Shown here: positions 6,775-13,457 of the stretch, piece after piece
Numbering within the stretch: position 1 is the stretch's first letter
Layout of the letters: every line of letters starts with the position of its first letter
Assembly: GCA_023392595.1 (NCBI GenBank)
Contig: JAEVYU010000001.1
Coordinates: forward strand, 1-64,000
Direction of reading: 5' to 3'
Length of the DNA stretch: 64,000 nucleotides
Source of the DNA: Bacillota bacterium
Lineage (GTDB): Bacteria > Bacillota > UBA4882 > UBA8346
Notes under the pieces: generated by a model
Told to the model about the DNA's origin: nothing
The model's database searches: none
Seen by the model: the letters and a program-made list of their open reading frames with translations, nothing else
Program-made: the position numbers and the translations under genes

Positions 6775-9117
6775 ATGGACTTTAACACTCTTCTTACTGA
6801 ATTCATCCAATCTTTAAACCTAGAAATCAATACAAGACAAAAAAGAGCCAAGCGCCGTCCGTTTGTAATCAAAGATGGTCAAAAGACATCAAGTGATGCA
6901 AACGGTAAGATCTATCGGTTTAATGAATTCAATTATAATGTAATCCCGGATTCTCCGGCTGAGGTAGCCATTGTAAATGAAAAGTCAAGCAAGGAAGAAC
7001 GGAGATACAATGCCACGGTTATTGATGGTGATGATGATGTTTTATCATTATATATTTCCGGGGAAGACCTGCCTGATTTAATTGATAGAGCGCTCCTGAT
7101 TGTTGATGATACCAAACTGCTTGAAGGCGTTAAGAATACGATAAGCAGAATTAAAAACCGCGAGGAAAACCCGCCAAAAGATATTGCCAATGCATTATTC
7201 GGGCTTCGTAAGATTAAAAGTAGTCTGGAAGATTATCAAGATATTCCGGAACAATTTAATAGCAGCCAATGTGAAACCATCCGAAAATCTTTGGGTTCCG
7301 ATGCCACATATATATGGGGGCCGCCCGGAACCGGGAAATCCGCTACGTTAAGTTTTATCGCCGATGTATTCTTGAAAAAAGGGATGAGTATTCTAATCTC
7401 TGCCCATACCAATGAGGCAGTGGATAATGTAATGGAGAAATTAATCGACTCTTTTTCCGGGGAAGAAATTCAAGCAGGGAAAATTATCCGATGGCGGGTA
7501 ACCCGTTCGGAAAAGCTACAACCTATTACACCCGGATATATTGGATTGGCGAAAATAACTAAGATTAAACAACAAATTAACGATCTGCGAATGGAGAAAG
7601 AGCTTTTATCTGCTCGAAGAAATCAGCTTCAAAGTGAATATCAAAATGATTATCAAGCGTTTCAAGACTTGCACGAAAAATATGAAGTCTATCAAACCTG
7701 CCAAAAGCAATACGATGGTTTTCTCAATGAGTTAAAAACCGTTGAAATGCAAATCGCCAAAGTTGATGAAGAAATATCCGATCTGAAAAGTAAGTTGGTG
7801 GATTATGAAAAAAGCTTCTTTGTTCTGAAGCTGATTCGCAAAGGAAATAAGGCCAATTTGGAATCAACTCTTACCGAAAAGTTAAGTTTGACAATAAATC
7901 TTAGTATCCGGAAGGAGCAAGTGGTAAAAAACTGCCAGGAGAAATATGTTATTGCAACAAAAAGCAAAGATGATTACGAAAAGTATTTCAATGAACTCTA
8001 TTCCAGAGGAGTCAGCAAATCAAAATTAAAGAATAACTTAGGCGATTTAAAGCAATTAAGCGAGGATATAGATGCCGTAAACGCCAAGATTATCGGTTTG
8101 GAAAAAGAGTTGGCGAGTATTAAAAATTTCGAATATGAATTGTTGAAAAATGCGCGGGTCGTGGGAACGACATTAACTTCTGCCACATTAAACGCGCAAT
8201 TACGGGAGAGAGTATTCGATATTGTCATAATCGATGAAGTCAGTATGGCCCCATGTCCCAACCTTTATGCAGCGTGCTCTCTGGCCAAAAAGAAGTCGGT
8301 ACTTTGCGGCGATTTTTATCAGCTTTCTCCGATTGCAGAAAATAAAAATGCCGGATGGCTAAGTAAAAGTCTTTTCGACCGGCTTGGAATCACCCAAAAG
8401 GTTGCCAGTGGGCAAAATATCACTGAACTAACCATATTGGATACCCAATTCCGCTGTCATCCCAGGATTGCCAATGCGATCACCAATATCGTTTATAACG
8501 GGAAGTTAAAAAACGGTTATCAAGAAACCCATCCTAATTTTTATGCGCAATATTTGGAACCCTATGCTGGTGAAGCTTCTGTAATATTGGATGTCTCAAG
8601 GATTTGTACGATTTCTAACCCTTGGTGTCAAAAAATGGGGAATAGTTGGGTAAATGTTAACTCAGCGGAATTAACTCTTAAACTAACGCAACAAGCATTA
8701 GCTTCCGGGATTAAAACAATTGGCATTATTACCCCTTACAGAGCCCAAGCCAGAGATATCAAGAAGAAGATTAAATATTTACATGATTTATACCCGGATT
8801 CTAAAGTTGAGGCTGCAACCGTTCACAGGTATCAGGGGAGAGAAATGGATATGATAATTTTCGATCTTATTGATTGTTATCCAAAGGAAAATTTAGCTCC
8901 TTTTCTAACTGGGGGACATGGAACCGAGTCCATGCGTTTGATCAATGTTGCCACGACCCGTGCTCGCGGTAAACTTATCGTAATAGCCAATGTAGATTAT
9001 ATCGAACAAAAGTTGCGAGAGAATAAGAAGGCGATTTTATTTCAATGGATCCAGTATTTAAAGACGCAAAGACACGTTTATTTGAATTCAATATCAGAAC
9101 TAAAGTACACAATGTAA
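6775..9117 (+). CDS. superfamily 1 helicase (AAA_11/AAA_12, Upf1/Dna2-like)
   Basis: 780 residues with a full set of SF1 motifs: Walker A GPPGTGKS (182-189), Ia ISAHTNEAVDNV, motif II IIDEVSMAP with DEVS at 487-490, motif III LCGDFYQLSPI, IV ILDTQFRCHPRI, V ATVHRYQGREMDMI, and VI VATTRARG (725-732). Between motifs Ia and II lies a long Lys/Glu-rich insertion (about 245-460) predicted as a coiled coil. No nuclease domain is evident at either end. Proteins of this build act as ATP-dependent DNA or RNA helicases. Location beside SIR2-HerA and XRE/SymE suggests a defence or accessory role, but this is inference. Codon use is less A/T-biased than in the SIR2-HerA pair, pointing to separate arrival. 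Residues 36-60 are encoded by DNA that is repeated on both sides of the gene. Confidence 0.88.
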   Translation: MDFNTLLTEFIQSLNLEINTRQKRAKRRPFVIKDGQKTSSDANGKIYRFNEFNYNVIPDSPAEVAIVNEKSSKEERRYNATVIDGDDDVLSLYISGEDLPDLIDRALLIVDDTKLLEGVKNTISRIKNREENPPKDIANALFGLRKIKSSLEDYQDIPEQFNSSQCETIRKSLGSDATYIWGPPGTGKSATLSFIADVFLKKGMSILISAHTNEAVDNVMEKLIDSFSGEEIQAGKIIRWRVTRSEKLQPITPGYIGLAKITKIKQQINDLRMEKELLSARRNQLQSEYQNDYQAFQDLHEKYEVYQTCQKQYDGFLNELKTVEMQIAKVDEEISDLKSKLVDYEKSFFVLKLIRKGNKANLESTLTEKLSLTINLSIRKEQVVKNCQEKYVIATKSKDDYEKYFNELYSRGVSKSKLKNNLGDLKQLSEDIDAVNAKIIGLEKELASIKNFEYELLKNARVVGTTLTSATLNAQLRERVFDIVIIDEVSMAPCPNLYAACSLAKKKSVLCGDFYQLSPIAENKNAGWLSKSLFDRLGITQKVASGQNITELTILDTQFRCHPRIANAITNIVYNGKLKNGYQETHPNFYAQYLEPYAGEASVILDVSRICTISNPWCQKMGNSWVNVNSAELTLKLTQQALASGIKTIGIITPYRAQARDIKKKIKYLHDLYPDSKVEAATVHRYQGREMDMIIFDLIDCYPKENLAPFLTGGHGTESMRLINVATTRARGKLIVIANVDYIEQKLRENKKAILFQWIQYLKTQRHVYLNSISELKYTM

Positions 9118-9214
9118 CACTAAGCTAATTTGTTGAGCATTTTAAAGTTCATTGAAAAAATCGGAACTGAAGATTAGAAGTTGGCTTAAAATTATTTTCG
9201 GGTCAAGGGTGGAG

Positions 9215-9289
9215 AAAAGACCTCTCAAGTGATGGCAAACACTAAGAACTATCAGTTTCATGAATTTAATAATAATGCAATCCTAGATT
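9215..9289 (+). repeat. partial copy B of the helicase gene 5' region
   Basis: Aligns to the same helicase coding segment as copy A and shares with it GCAAACA, TAAGAACTATCA and AATAATG, so A and B are closer to each other than to the gene. It ends at GATTC, directly followed by the GC-rich repeat. The 97 bp before it (9118-9214) show nothing recognisable. Confidence 0.8.
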
Positions 9290-9316
9290 CTCTGCGCCTC
9301 CGCGCCTCTGCGGGAG
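9290..9316 (-). repeat. 27-bp dispersed GC-rich repeat (R5)
   Basis: Identical over 27 bp to 6694-6720 and in the same orientation, so the intact helicase gene is flanked by direct copies. The following 64 bp to the XRE stop codon show no feature. Confidence 0.92.
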
Positions 9317-9380
9317 ATAAGGTTCTTGGCATTTAATTTTATCAAACAGATAATCTCAATCAACCATTCAGAACAGAGCC

Positions 9381-9701
9381 TTATTTTTTCCTCTTATACT
9401 TAAATCGGATATATTTCTTAAATTCTTCAATCTCCATTAGAGCTTCGTTGGGTAGTTCGTCCGATGCCGTTTTATCGGGTTTCATATGTTTTGCTGGCGC
9501 ACCACTACGCCCTAATAAATAATCTGTTTTGACATCAAAAAAATCAGCCAAAGCAACAAGCATATTTACATCCGGAAGAGCACGGCCTATTTCCCAATTC
9601 GATAATGTGGCCCTGTTGACGGATAGATATTTAGCCAATTGATCTTGAGTAAGTTGTTTTTCTTTTCTTAATTCAATAATCCGTTCGCCTAATATACTCA
9701 T
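9381..9701 (-). CDS. XRE-family helix-turn-helix regulator
   Basis: 106 residues. The N-terminal 60 form a Cro/C1-type helix-turn-helix (QLAKYLSVNRATLSNWEIGR as the scanning and recognition helices, then ALPDVNMLVALADFFDV), followed by YLLGR and a charged, probably flexible tail ending in a basic stretch. The ATG at 9701 was chosen over an upstream TTG because GGAGTG sits 7 nt before it and the protein then starts MSILGERI, as usual in the family. It is divergent from the strong promoter of the SymE-like gene, so it is a natural candidate repressor of that promoter and of itself. No dimerisation or ligand domain is recognisable. Confidence 0.85.
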   Translation of the reverse strand: MSILGERIIELRKEKQLTQDQLAKYLSVNRATLSNWEIGRALPDVNMLVALADFFDVKTDYLLGRSGAPAKHMKPDKTASDELPNEALMEIEEFKKYIRFKYKRKK

Positions 9702-9778
9702 TGATTCACACTCCAATTATTAGGATACAGTAGATAGGATATTATTTCCATAAATGAGTAAATAAAGCGCGAAAATTA

Positions 9779-9807
9779 TTGACTGTGTATTTAATGCGCG
9801 TTATAAT
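9779..9807 (+). promoter_or_regulatory. strong sigma-A promoter of the SymE-like gene
   Basis: TTGACT, a 17-bp spacer, then a consensus TATAAT. The expected transcription start is near 9814, which leaves a leader of about 150 nt before the SymE-like start codon. GCGC tetramers flank the promoter on both sides and could belong to an operator. Confidence 0.8.
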
Positions 9808-9813
9808 CTTTAT

Positions 9814-9962
9814 ATAGCTTTTGGCTATGTTCTTAAGAGAGTTATTTAGACCGTAATTATATGGAGATATAAGCCTACAGGGAGGAAGGCATCTTTGCCC
9901 ACCTCTTAAAATTTTCCAAGGCTTTCCTTTAATTTGGGTAAAAATAGAAAGGAGCCCGCGCC
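9814..9962 (+). promoter_or_regulatory. structured 5' leader that can hide the ribosome binding site
   Basis: Three pairings are visible. There is a small 5' hairpin (ATAGC-TTTTG-GCTAT near the start site). A second hairpin at about 9883-9906 has outer GAGG/CCTC and inner GGCA/TGCC stems. GGCTTTCCTTT (9920-9930) is complementary, with a 2-nt bulge, to the Shine-Dalgarno segment AAAGGAGCC (9948-9956). The last pairing would block translation of the SymE-like protein. It matches no riboswitch class I can recall. Confidence 0.5.
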
Positions 9963-10133
9963 ATGAAATCTCACTCCCACACCGTTTATTCCATCCTAAG
10001 TAACGGCAAAAAAGTCCCCATGCTCCGCCTGTCCGGCCAGTGGCTGGAACGGTGCGGGTTTAAACCCGGCTGCAACTATACAGTCAGCGAACTGTCAGGA
10101 TGTTTGCTGTTGATGGTGGACAAGAAGAAGTGA
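9963..10133 (+). CDS. SymE-like toxin, 56 residues
   Basis: The core LRLSGQWLERCGFKPGCNYT is the family signature: Leu-Arg-Leu-Ser-Gly-x-Trp-Leu, then Gly-Phe-x-x-Gly, then a short strand ending in LLLMVD. SymE proteins have an AbrB-like swapped-hairpin fold. The E. coli member is an SOS-induced toxin with RNA-cleaving or nucleoid-condensing activity, held in check by antisense RNA SymR. Toxicity here is inferred. The ATG follows AAAGGAG with 8-9 nt spacing. Its own strong promoter and a leader able to mask the ribosome binding site fit tight control. No antisense promoter was established by eye. The divergent neighbour is an XRE regulator, an arrangement more like a type II or regulated accessory locus than classic symER. 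Confidence 0.75.
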   Translation: MKSHSHTVYSILSNGKKVPMLRLSGQWLERCGFKPGCNYTVSELSGCLLLMVDKKK

Positions 10134-10177
10134 GAAATAAAGCCACCGCATCATGAATGCCTATGGACCTAACCCAC

Positions 10178-10213
10178 GCTTCCAAGAGGACGCGAGTCCT
10201 TCCTCTCGGAAGC
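10178..10213 (+). other. imperfect 12-bp hairpin
   Basis: GCTTCC, one A-C mismatch, then AGAGGA pairs with TCCTCT and GGAAGC around the loop CGCGAGTCCT, in which AGGA can also pair with TCCT. There is no T-run, so it is not an obvious terminator, though it lies 45 bp after the SymE-like stop codon. Confidence 0.5.
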
Positions 10214-10294
10214 GAGTAAAGAAGTAAATTCATGTGGAAGAGTAATCTTGGGTGCTATATTGTAAAATCATTTAGGCTTCAATGGCATCGGTTA

Positions 10295-10394
10295 CTCTCC
10301 CCCTCGAATATGCATCTTTGAATAAAACACCATTGGGGGAGAGCTCGCCTTCAAGAAGGCGCAGAGAGAGGTCGTGGGAGGCATTTAAAGCCTC
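10295..10394. other. cluster of three perfect hairpins
   Basis: Consecutive stems: CTCTCCCCC (10295-10303) with GGGGGAGAG (10335-10343); CGCCTT-CAAG-AAGGCG (10346-10361); GAGGC-ATTTAAA-GCCTC (10378-10394). Their order and spacing could make a structured RNA or a folded single-stranded DNA element. No promoter or family is recognised. Confidence 0.45.
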
Positions 10395-10481
10395 TCATCG
10401 CCCCAAATTCGAAAGACCTTGGCATCAAAAAAATACATTCTCGACATTTTTAATCGAAATTATCTACCGGCACTCATTTAA

Positions 10482-10519
10482 AATCCGTTTCATCCGTTAA
10501 ATCCGTTGAATCCTGGTTC
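10482..10519 (+). repeat. 9-nt-period repeat (AATCCGTTT type)
   Basis: Four consecutive units: AATCCGTTT, CATCCGTTA, AATCCGTTG, AATCCTGGTTC. From general knowledge, sequences of this look occur as dispersed repeats in many bacterial genomes. It shares the 9-nt periodicity of the GC-rich element but not its sequence. Confidence 0.6.
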
Positions 10520-10586
10520 AGACAATGTTTTAGGCGATAATTAAAAGCCCCTGAAATAGACCTGTATTTCATGCGACTCAGGCGTG

Positions 10587-10676
10587 ATGGAAACTTACGC
10601 CTCTTTTGAATATGGTTTCAGGATCGGCGCTCTGGTCATGCTGGAGGTGCTCGGCAATAACGGAGAGCTCAAGTGA
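10587..10676 (+). pseudogene. C-terminal remnant of a small phage-type protein (DUF6809-like)
   Basis: 29 codons reading ASFEYGFRIGALVMLEVLG near the end. The pattern Tyr-Gly-Phe-x-x-Gly-x-x-(Leu/Val)-Met-x-Glu is what I recall of the C-terminus of small Firmicutes phage-associated proteins (DUF6809). An in-frame stop 30 bp upstream and the absence of a ribosome binding site make it a remnant rather than a gene. The family name is tentative. Confidence 0.35.
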
Positions 10677-10769
10677 GGCCCCCATCTTTACGGCCTACTC
10701 AAAGAATCCGCCCTTCCCCCGCTACCCAATGGCAAAGTTCAGAACAGCAAAAAAATAGGCAATCATAAT

Positions 10770-10825
10770 CCCTCGCCCTGAAACGGCAGAGGGCCACTGC
10801 TCTGAATGGACAGATGGGGTGAGGG
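10770..10825. repeat. GC-rich inverted repeat
   Basis: CCCTCGCCC (10770-10778) pairs with GGGTGAGGG (10817-10825), one G-T wobble, around 38 nt that contain a smaller CAGAG/CTCTG hairpin. It has the look of dispersed CCCTC...GAGGG elements. No gene spans it. Confidence 0.45.
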
Positions 10826-10928
10826 CATAGGCCGCCAAAACGGCTTTTAAATTCTTAACCTTCTTTCCAGAAACTTCACAATCCGACTCCACCCAAACAT
10901 ATTATCGTAATATGCAACATTATCATAG

Positions 10929-10943
10929 GGTCGAAAGTTGACC
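10929..10943. promoter_or_regulatory. upstream GGTC-N7-GACC palindrome (probable operator)
   Basis: GGTCGAAAGTTGACC, centred about 25 bp before the -35 box of the outer-membrane protein promoter. A near-identical palindrome lies 94 bp downstream, centre to centre, close to nine helical turns. Confidence 0.5.
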
Positions 10944-10957
10944 TTTTATATTTAGTG

Positions 10958-10986
10958 TTGATTTTGTTACATAAGGGTAATATAAT
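10958..10986 (+). promoter_or_regulatory. sigma-A promoter of the outer-membrane protein gene
   Basis: TTGATT, a 17-bp spacer and a consensus TATAAT. Transcription should begin near 10993 and give a leader of about 110 nt. Confidence 0.7.
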
Positions 10987-11022
10987 ATGAAAATGATGGC
11001 ATTATCTAGCGCCATTACGATT

Positions 11023-11037
11023 GGTCAAAAATCGACC
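11023..11037. promoter_or_regulatory. downstream GGTC-N7-GACC palindrome (probable operator or leader hairpin)
   Basis: GGTCAAAAATCGACC; with its flanks (ATTG...CAAT) the stem extends to ATTGGTC/GACCAAT. It lies about 30 nt into the expected transcript, so it may act on DNA as a second operator or on RNA as a hairpin. Confidence 0.5.
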
Positions 11038-11105
11038 AATGTTTCATTTGGTAATCATAATTGTTTCTGCGATCATTACTTCAAGAATAGAAAAGGAGTC
11101 ATTTT

Positions 11106-11903
11106 ATGAAGAAATTATGGATTCTACTCATCGTTTTGGGGATGCTTTTTTCGTTCGCAATGGTGGTTTCGGCGGCAACTGAAAACCAGGGTGTTTGGAC
11201 CGTTTACGGCGATTTGGGAGTTTATGGGGCCAGTAATAATACTGTAAATTCTTCAACAACCGTACCCAATGCGGATGAAGATTATGATGGAACTTCGGGG
11301 TATTTACTTGGAGTTGAATATGATTGGGGGCCATTCTTGGCAGTCGCAGAGTATACCGGCAATACTTTTGAAAAGAAAAGTTCAAACCCAGCTGCATCAG
11401 ACTACCGGTCCAATACGATGCTCATCCGTGGCGGGTACTATTTTATTAATAATGAAAAAATTAAAGTGAACGGTGTTTTAGGATATATGCAACTTGATGT
11501 AATAAACAAGGATTCAAATGCTAAAAAAATGGATTTAACCAATGGAGGAACATTAATCGGTATTGATGGCACCTATGTGTTTTCCGATAAGTTTTCACTG
11601 AATGCTTCTTATGGTCTGACTGTGGGAGCTGATTGTTCGGTCGAGCTTTTGGATGATATTCTCCCTGCTGGAATTAAACAAGCAACAACTCAGAGCCCTT
11701 CCGTTTCCAAATCCAGTAGCCTTAATACATATCGGGTAAAAGGGATTTATCAATGGACGGATCATATCAGCACCTATTTATCATACTCTTTCCTTGAGTC
11801 TAAACTTAAATATTCCTATAAAGTGCCAGGTGTGTATTCGGGTAAAGTCGATGTCGACTCCACCTGGTACGGCTGGGCGGTCGGGATGATTTATAAATTT
11901 TAA
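11106..11903 (+). CDS. outer-membrane beta-barrel protein
   Basis: 265 residues. The signal peptide is hydrophobic (LWILLIVLGMLFSFAMVV) with a likely cut after VSA-A. The mature part alternates polar and hydrophobic residues in strands separated by Gly/Asn/Ser turns (YGDLGVYGAS, YLLGVEYDWGPFLAVAEYTG, ISTYLSYSFLESKLKYSY). It ends in Phe (WAVGMIYKF), the C-terminal signature for outer-membrane barrel assembly. Length suggests 8-10 strands, like OmpW- or opacity-type small barrels. AAAGGAG precedes the ATG. It is monocistronic, with its own promoter, two palindromic sites and a terminator, so it is probably condition-regulated. The exact function cannot be read from sequence. Confidence 0.8.
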   Translation: MKKLWILLIVLGMLFSFAMVVSAATENQGVWTVYGDLGVYGASNNTVNSSTTVPNADEDYDGTSGYLLGVEYDWGPFLAVAEYTGNTFEKKSSNPAASDYRSNTMLIRGGYYFINNEKIKVNGVLGYMQLDVINKDSNAKKMDLTNGGTLIGIDGTYVFSDKFSLNASYGLTVGADCSVELLDDILPAGIKQATTQSPSVSKSSSLNTYRVKGIYQWTDHISTYLSYSFLESKLKYSYKVPGVYSGKVDVDSTWYGWAVGMIYKF

Positions 11904-11930
11904 AAACACTCAAAAGATGATGATGAGTGA

Positions 11931-11959
11931 AAAAAGCCGGCTATTGAAGCCGGTTTTTT
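11931..11959 (+). terminator. rho-independent terminator of the outer-membrane protein gene
   Basis: CCGGC-TATTGAA-GCCGG (11937-11953) followed by six T; the A-run before the stem extends it weakly. Confidence 0.85.
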
Positions 11960-12022
11960 GATTGGAATAGCAAAAATTGGATGGAAACGGCTTTTAATTC
12001 ATTTTGGCGGGATAAGATTTGA

Positions 12023-12050
12023 TTGACATGACAAAACTCTATGATATAAT
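12023..12050 (+). promoter_or_regulatory. sigma-A promoter of rpmE
   Basis: TTGACA, 16-bp spacer, TATAAT, about 40 bp before the L31 start. Both boxes match the consensus exactly. Confidence 0.85.
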
Positions 12051-12089
12051 ATAAGAGTTATTATGCAGAAGGTATGTGAGGTGACTGTT

Positions 12090-12290
12090 TTGAAAGAAGG
12101 AATTCATCCCCAGTATCATAAGGCGAAAGTGACATGCGCTTGTGGTGAAACATTTGAGACCGGTTCAACCCAAAAGGAACTCCGGGTGGAAATTTGTTCC
12201 AAGTGTCATCCCTTGTTCACCGGCAAACAGCGTGTAGTTGATAGCGGCGGACAAGTCGAGAAGTTCAAGAAACGGCTGGAGAAAAAATAA
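12090..12290 (+). CDS. rpmE: 50S ribosomal protein L31, zinc-containing type
   Basis: 66 residues from a TTG start: MKEGIHPQYHKAKVTCACG. The TTG was preferred over the ATG 27 bp upstream because GTGAGGTG lies 6 nt before it and because L31 proteins begin with Met-Lys-x-Gly-Ile-His-Pro. The zinc ligands are present: Cys in VTCACGE and the CSKCHP pair, so this is the C+ form rather than the zinc-free paralogue used under zinc starvation. It binds the central protuberance of the large subunit. The order rpmE, yqhQ, prfA, prmC is a familiar Firmicutes arrangement. A terminator follows immediately, so L31 can be made independently. Confidence 0.93.
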   Translation: MKEGIHPQYHKAKVTCACGETFETGSTQKELRVEICSKCHPLFTGKQRVVDSGGQVEKFKKRLEKK

Positions 12291-12298
12291 GTTGGACA

Positions 12299-12325
12299 AA
12301 CAGAGCTTCGAGCTCTGTTTTCTCT
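12299..12325 (+). terminator. rpmE terminator
   Basis: Perfect ACAGAGCT-TCG-AGCTCTGT stem followed by TTTTCTCT, nine bases after the rpmE stop. Confidence 0.85.
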
Positions 12326-12389
12326 ATATGGGATTAAAATCGTAATCTGGTATTCCCTGGGCTATAGCGCCGGGGGTTATTGATCCGAT

Positions 12390-12410
12390 CTATCGGCTCA
12401 GAGCCGATAG
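12390..12410 (+). other. perfect 9-bp hairpin upstream of yqhQ
   Basis: CTATCGGCT-CAG-AGCCGATAG with no T-run after it. It lies about 60 bp before the next start codon and could be a 5' leader structure or mRNA stabiliser. Confidence 0.5.
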
Positions 12411-12472
12411 CGGTTTATGGAAGAGGATTGATTTTTGCCATGGGTTTGGATAAAAAATAGGAAGGTGACTGA

Positions 12473-13426
12473 ATGAAAAAGCAGCCCGATTTCCAGTATG
12501 GAGGGCAGGCCGTAATCGAAGGCGTCATGATGAGGGGACGCGATTACCTTGCTGTGGCGGTCCGTAAAAGCAATGGCGAAATCGTGATTAAAAAGGATCC
12601 GGTGGGTACAATCACCAAAAAATATTCTTGGCTGAAATGGCCTTTCATCCGGGGAGTCGTTTCTTTGTGCGAGTCTTTTGGAGTCGGAATGAGGGCTTTG
12701 CTGTTTTCCGCCGACCAATTCATGGAGGGCGAAGGAGAAGAGGAAACCAAATTATCTTCCTGGGAAACCACTTTGATGGTGGCGGTCGCCATCGCCATGT
12801 CGGTTTTACTGTTTGTGGTGCTCCCGTTGTTAGGCAGAATGCTGGTCAACAAGTTTATACCGGCTCAGAGTCACCTCTGGGGGAACCTGGTGGAGAGCGC
12901 TTTGAGAATGTTGATTTTGGTTGCCTATATCGCCGGAGTATCCGTGATGAAAGACATCCGGCGGGTTTTTGCATATCATGGAGCGGAACATAAAGTGATT
13001 AATACTTTTGAAGCGAAAGAGGATTTGACGGTTGAGAATGCCAGGAAACATACGACATTCCATCCGCGTTGCGGAACCAGCTTTCTTTTGTTTGTGGTGA
13101 TTGTCAGCGCGGTCTTTTTTTCCTTTTTGAAATATGATACGATCTGGATGCGTTTTGCAACCCGGATTTTGTTATTGCCGGTAGTGGCCGGGGTTTCCTA
13201 TGAGATTATCAAATTTACCGGCAGACATCAAAATTTCTTTTTATGGCGCTGGTTGAGTCAGCCCGGTTTTTGGCTGCAAAAACTAACCACCCGGGAACCG
13301 GATGATCAGCAATTGGAAGTGGCTATCAATTCGTTGGTTGCCGTATTGCATGAAGAGGCGCCGGTTATTGTCGGGGGCAAAGTGTATGCCGCTGAGAAAG
13401 TTGAAATAGAAGCAGCTGCCACTTAA
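12473..13426 (+). CDS. yqhQ: YqhQ-like DUF1385 membrane protein
   Basis: 317 residues starting with the family hallmark YGGQAVIEGVMMRG (residues 9-22). Hydrophobic segments lie near 105-125, 145-165, 205-225 and 235-255. The conserved YHGAEHKVINTFEA and HPRCGTSFLL motifs supply His, Glu and Cys residues that look like a metal or catalytic site. The role of the family is unproven; conservation beside prfA/prmC is seen in many clostridial genomes. The start has GAAGGTGACTGA upstream. The next gene follows after 31 bp, so yqhQ, prfA and prmC are probably one transcript, which then continues into the hyp genes. Confidence 0.88.
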   Translation: MKKQPDFQYGGQAVIEGVMMRGRDYLAVAVRKSNGEIVIKKDPVGTITKKYSWLKWPFIRGVVSLCESFGVGMRALLFSADQFMEGEGEEETKLSSWETTLMVAVAIAMSVLLFVVLPLLGRMLVNKFIPAQSHLWGNLVESALRMLILVAYIAGVSVMKDIRRVFAYHGAEHKVINTFEAKEDLTVENARKHTTFHPRCGTSFLLFVVIVSAVFFSFLKYDTIWMRFATRILLLPVVAGVSYEIIKFTGRHQNFFLWRWLSQPGFWLQKLTTREPDDQQLEVAINSLVAVLHEEAPVIVGGKVYAAEKVEIEAAAT

Positions 13427-13457
13427 TGGCTGGTAGCGATGATATTATGGAGATACT

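Larger units (their letters stand above)
10134..10928. other. gene-poor stretch of hairpins, dispersed repeats and a gene remnant
   Basis: No intact gene is seen. It holds an imperfect hairpin (10178-10213), a cluster of three hairpins (10295-10394), a 9-nt-period repeat (10482-10519), a gene remnant (10587-10676) and a GC-rich inverted repeat (10770-10825), each listed separately. A 72-codon frame at 10282-10500 crosses these hairpins and has no protein-like composition. Confidence 0.6.

Noticed and set aside
10282..10500. 72-codon forward frame
   Set aside because: It runs through several hairpins and a dispersed repeat and has no ribosome binding site.
12473..13063. Several overlapping frames on both strands inside yqhQ
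   Set aside because: Shadows of the DUF1385 coding sequence, which has the recognised motifs.
13036..13110. Possible tRNA-like or rRNA segments anywhere in the window
   Set aside because: No cloverleaf with a TTCGA-type loop and matching acceptor stem was found on reading; a covariance search would settle it.
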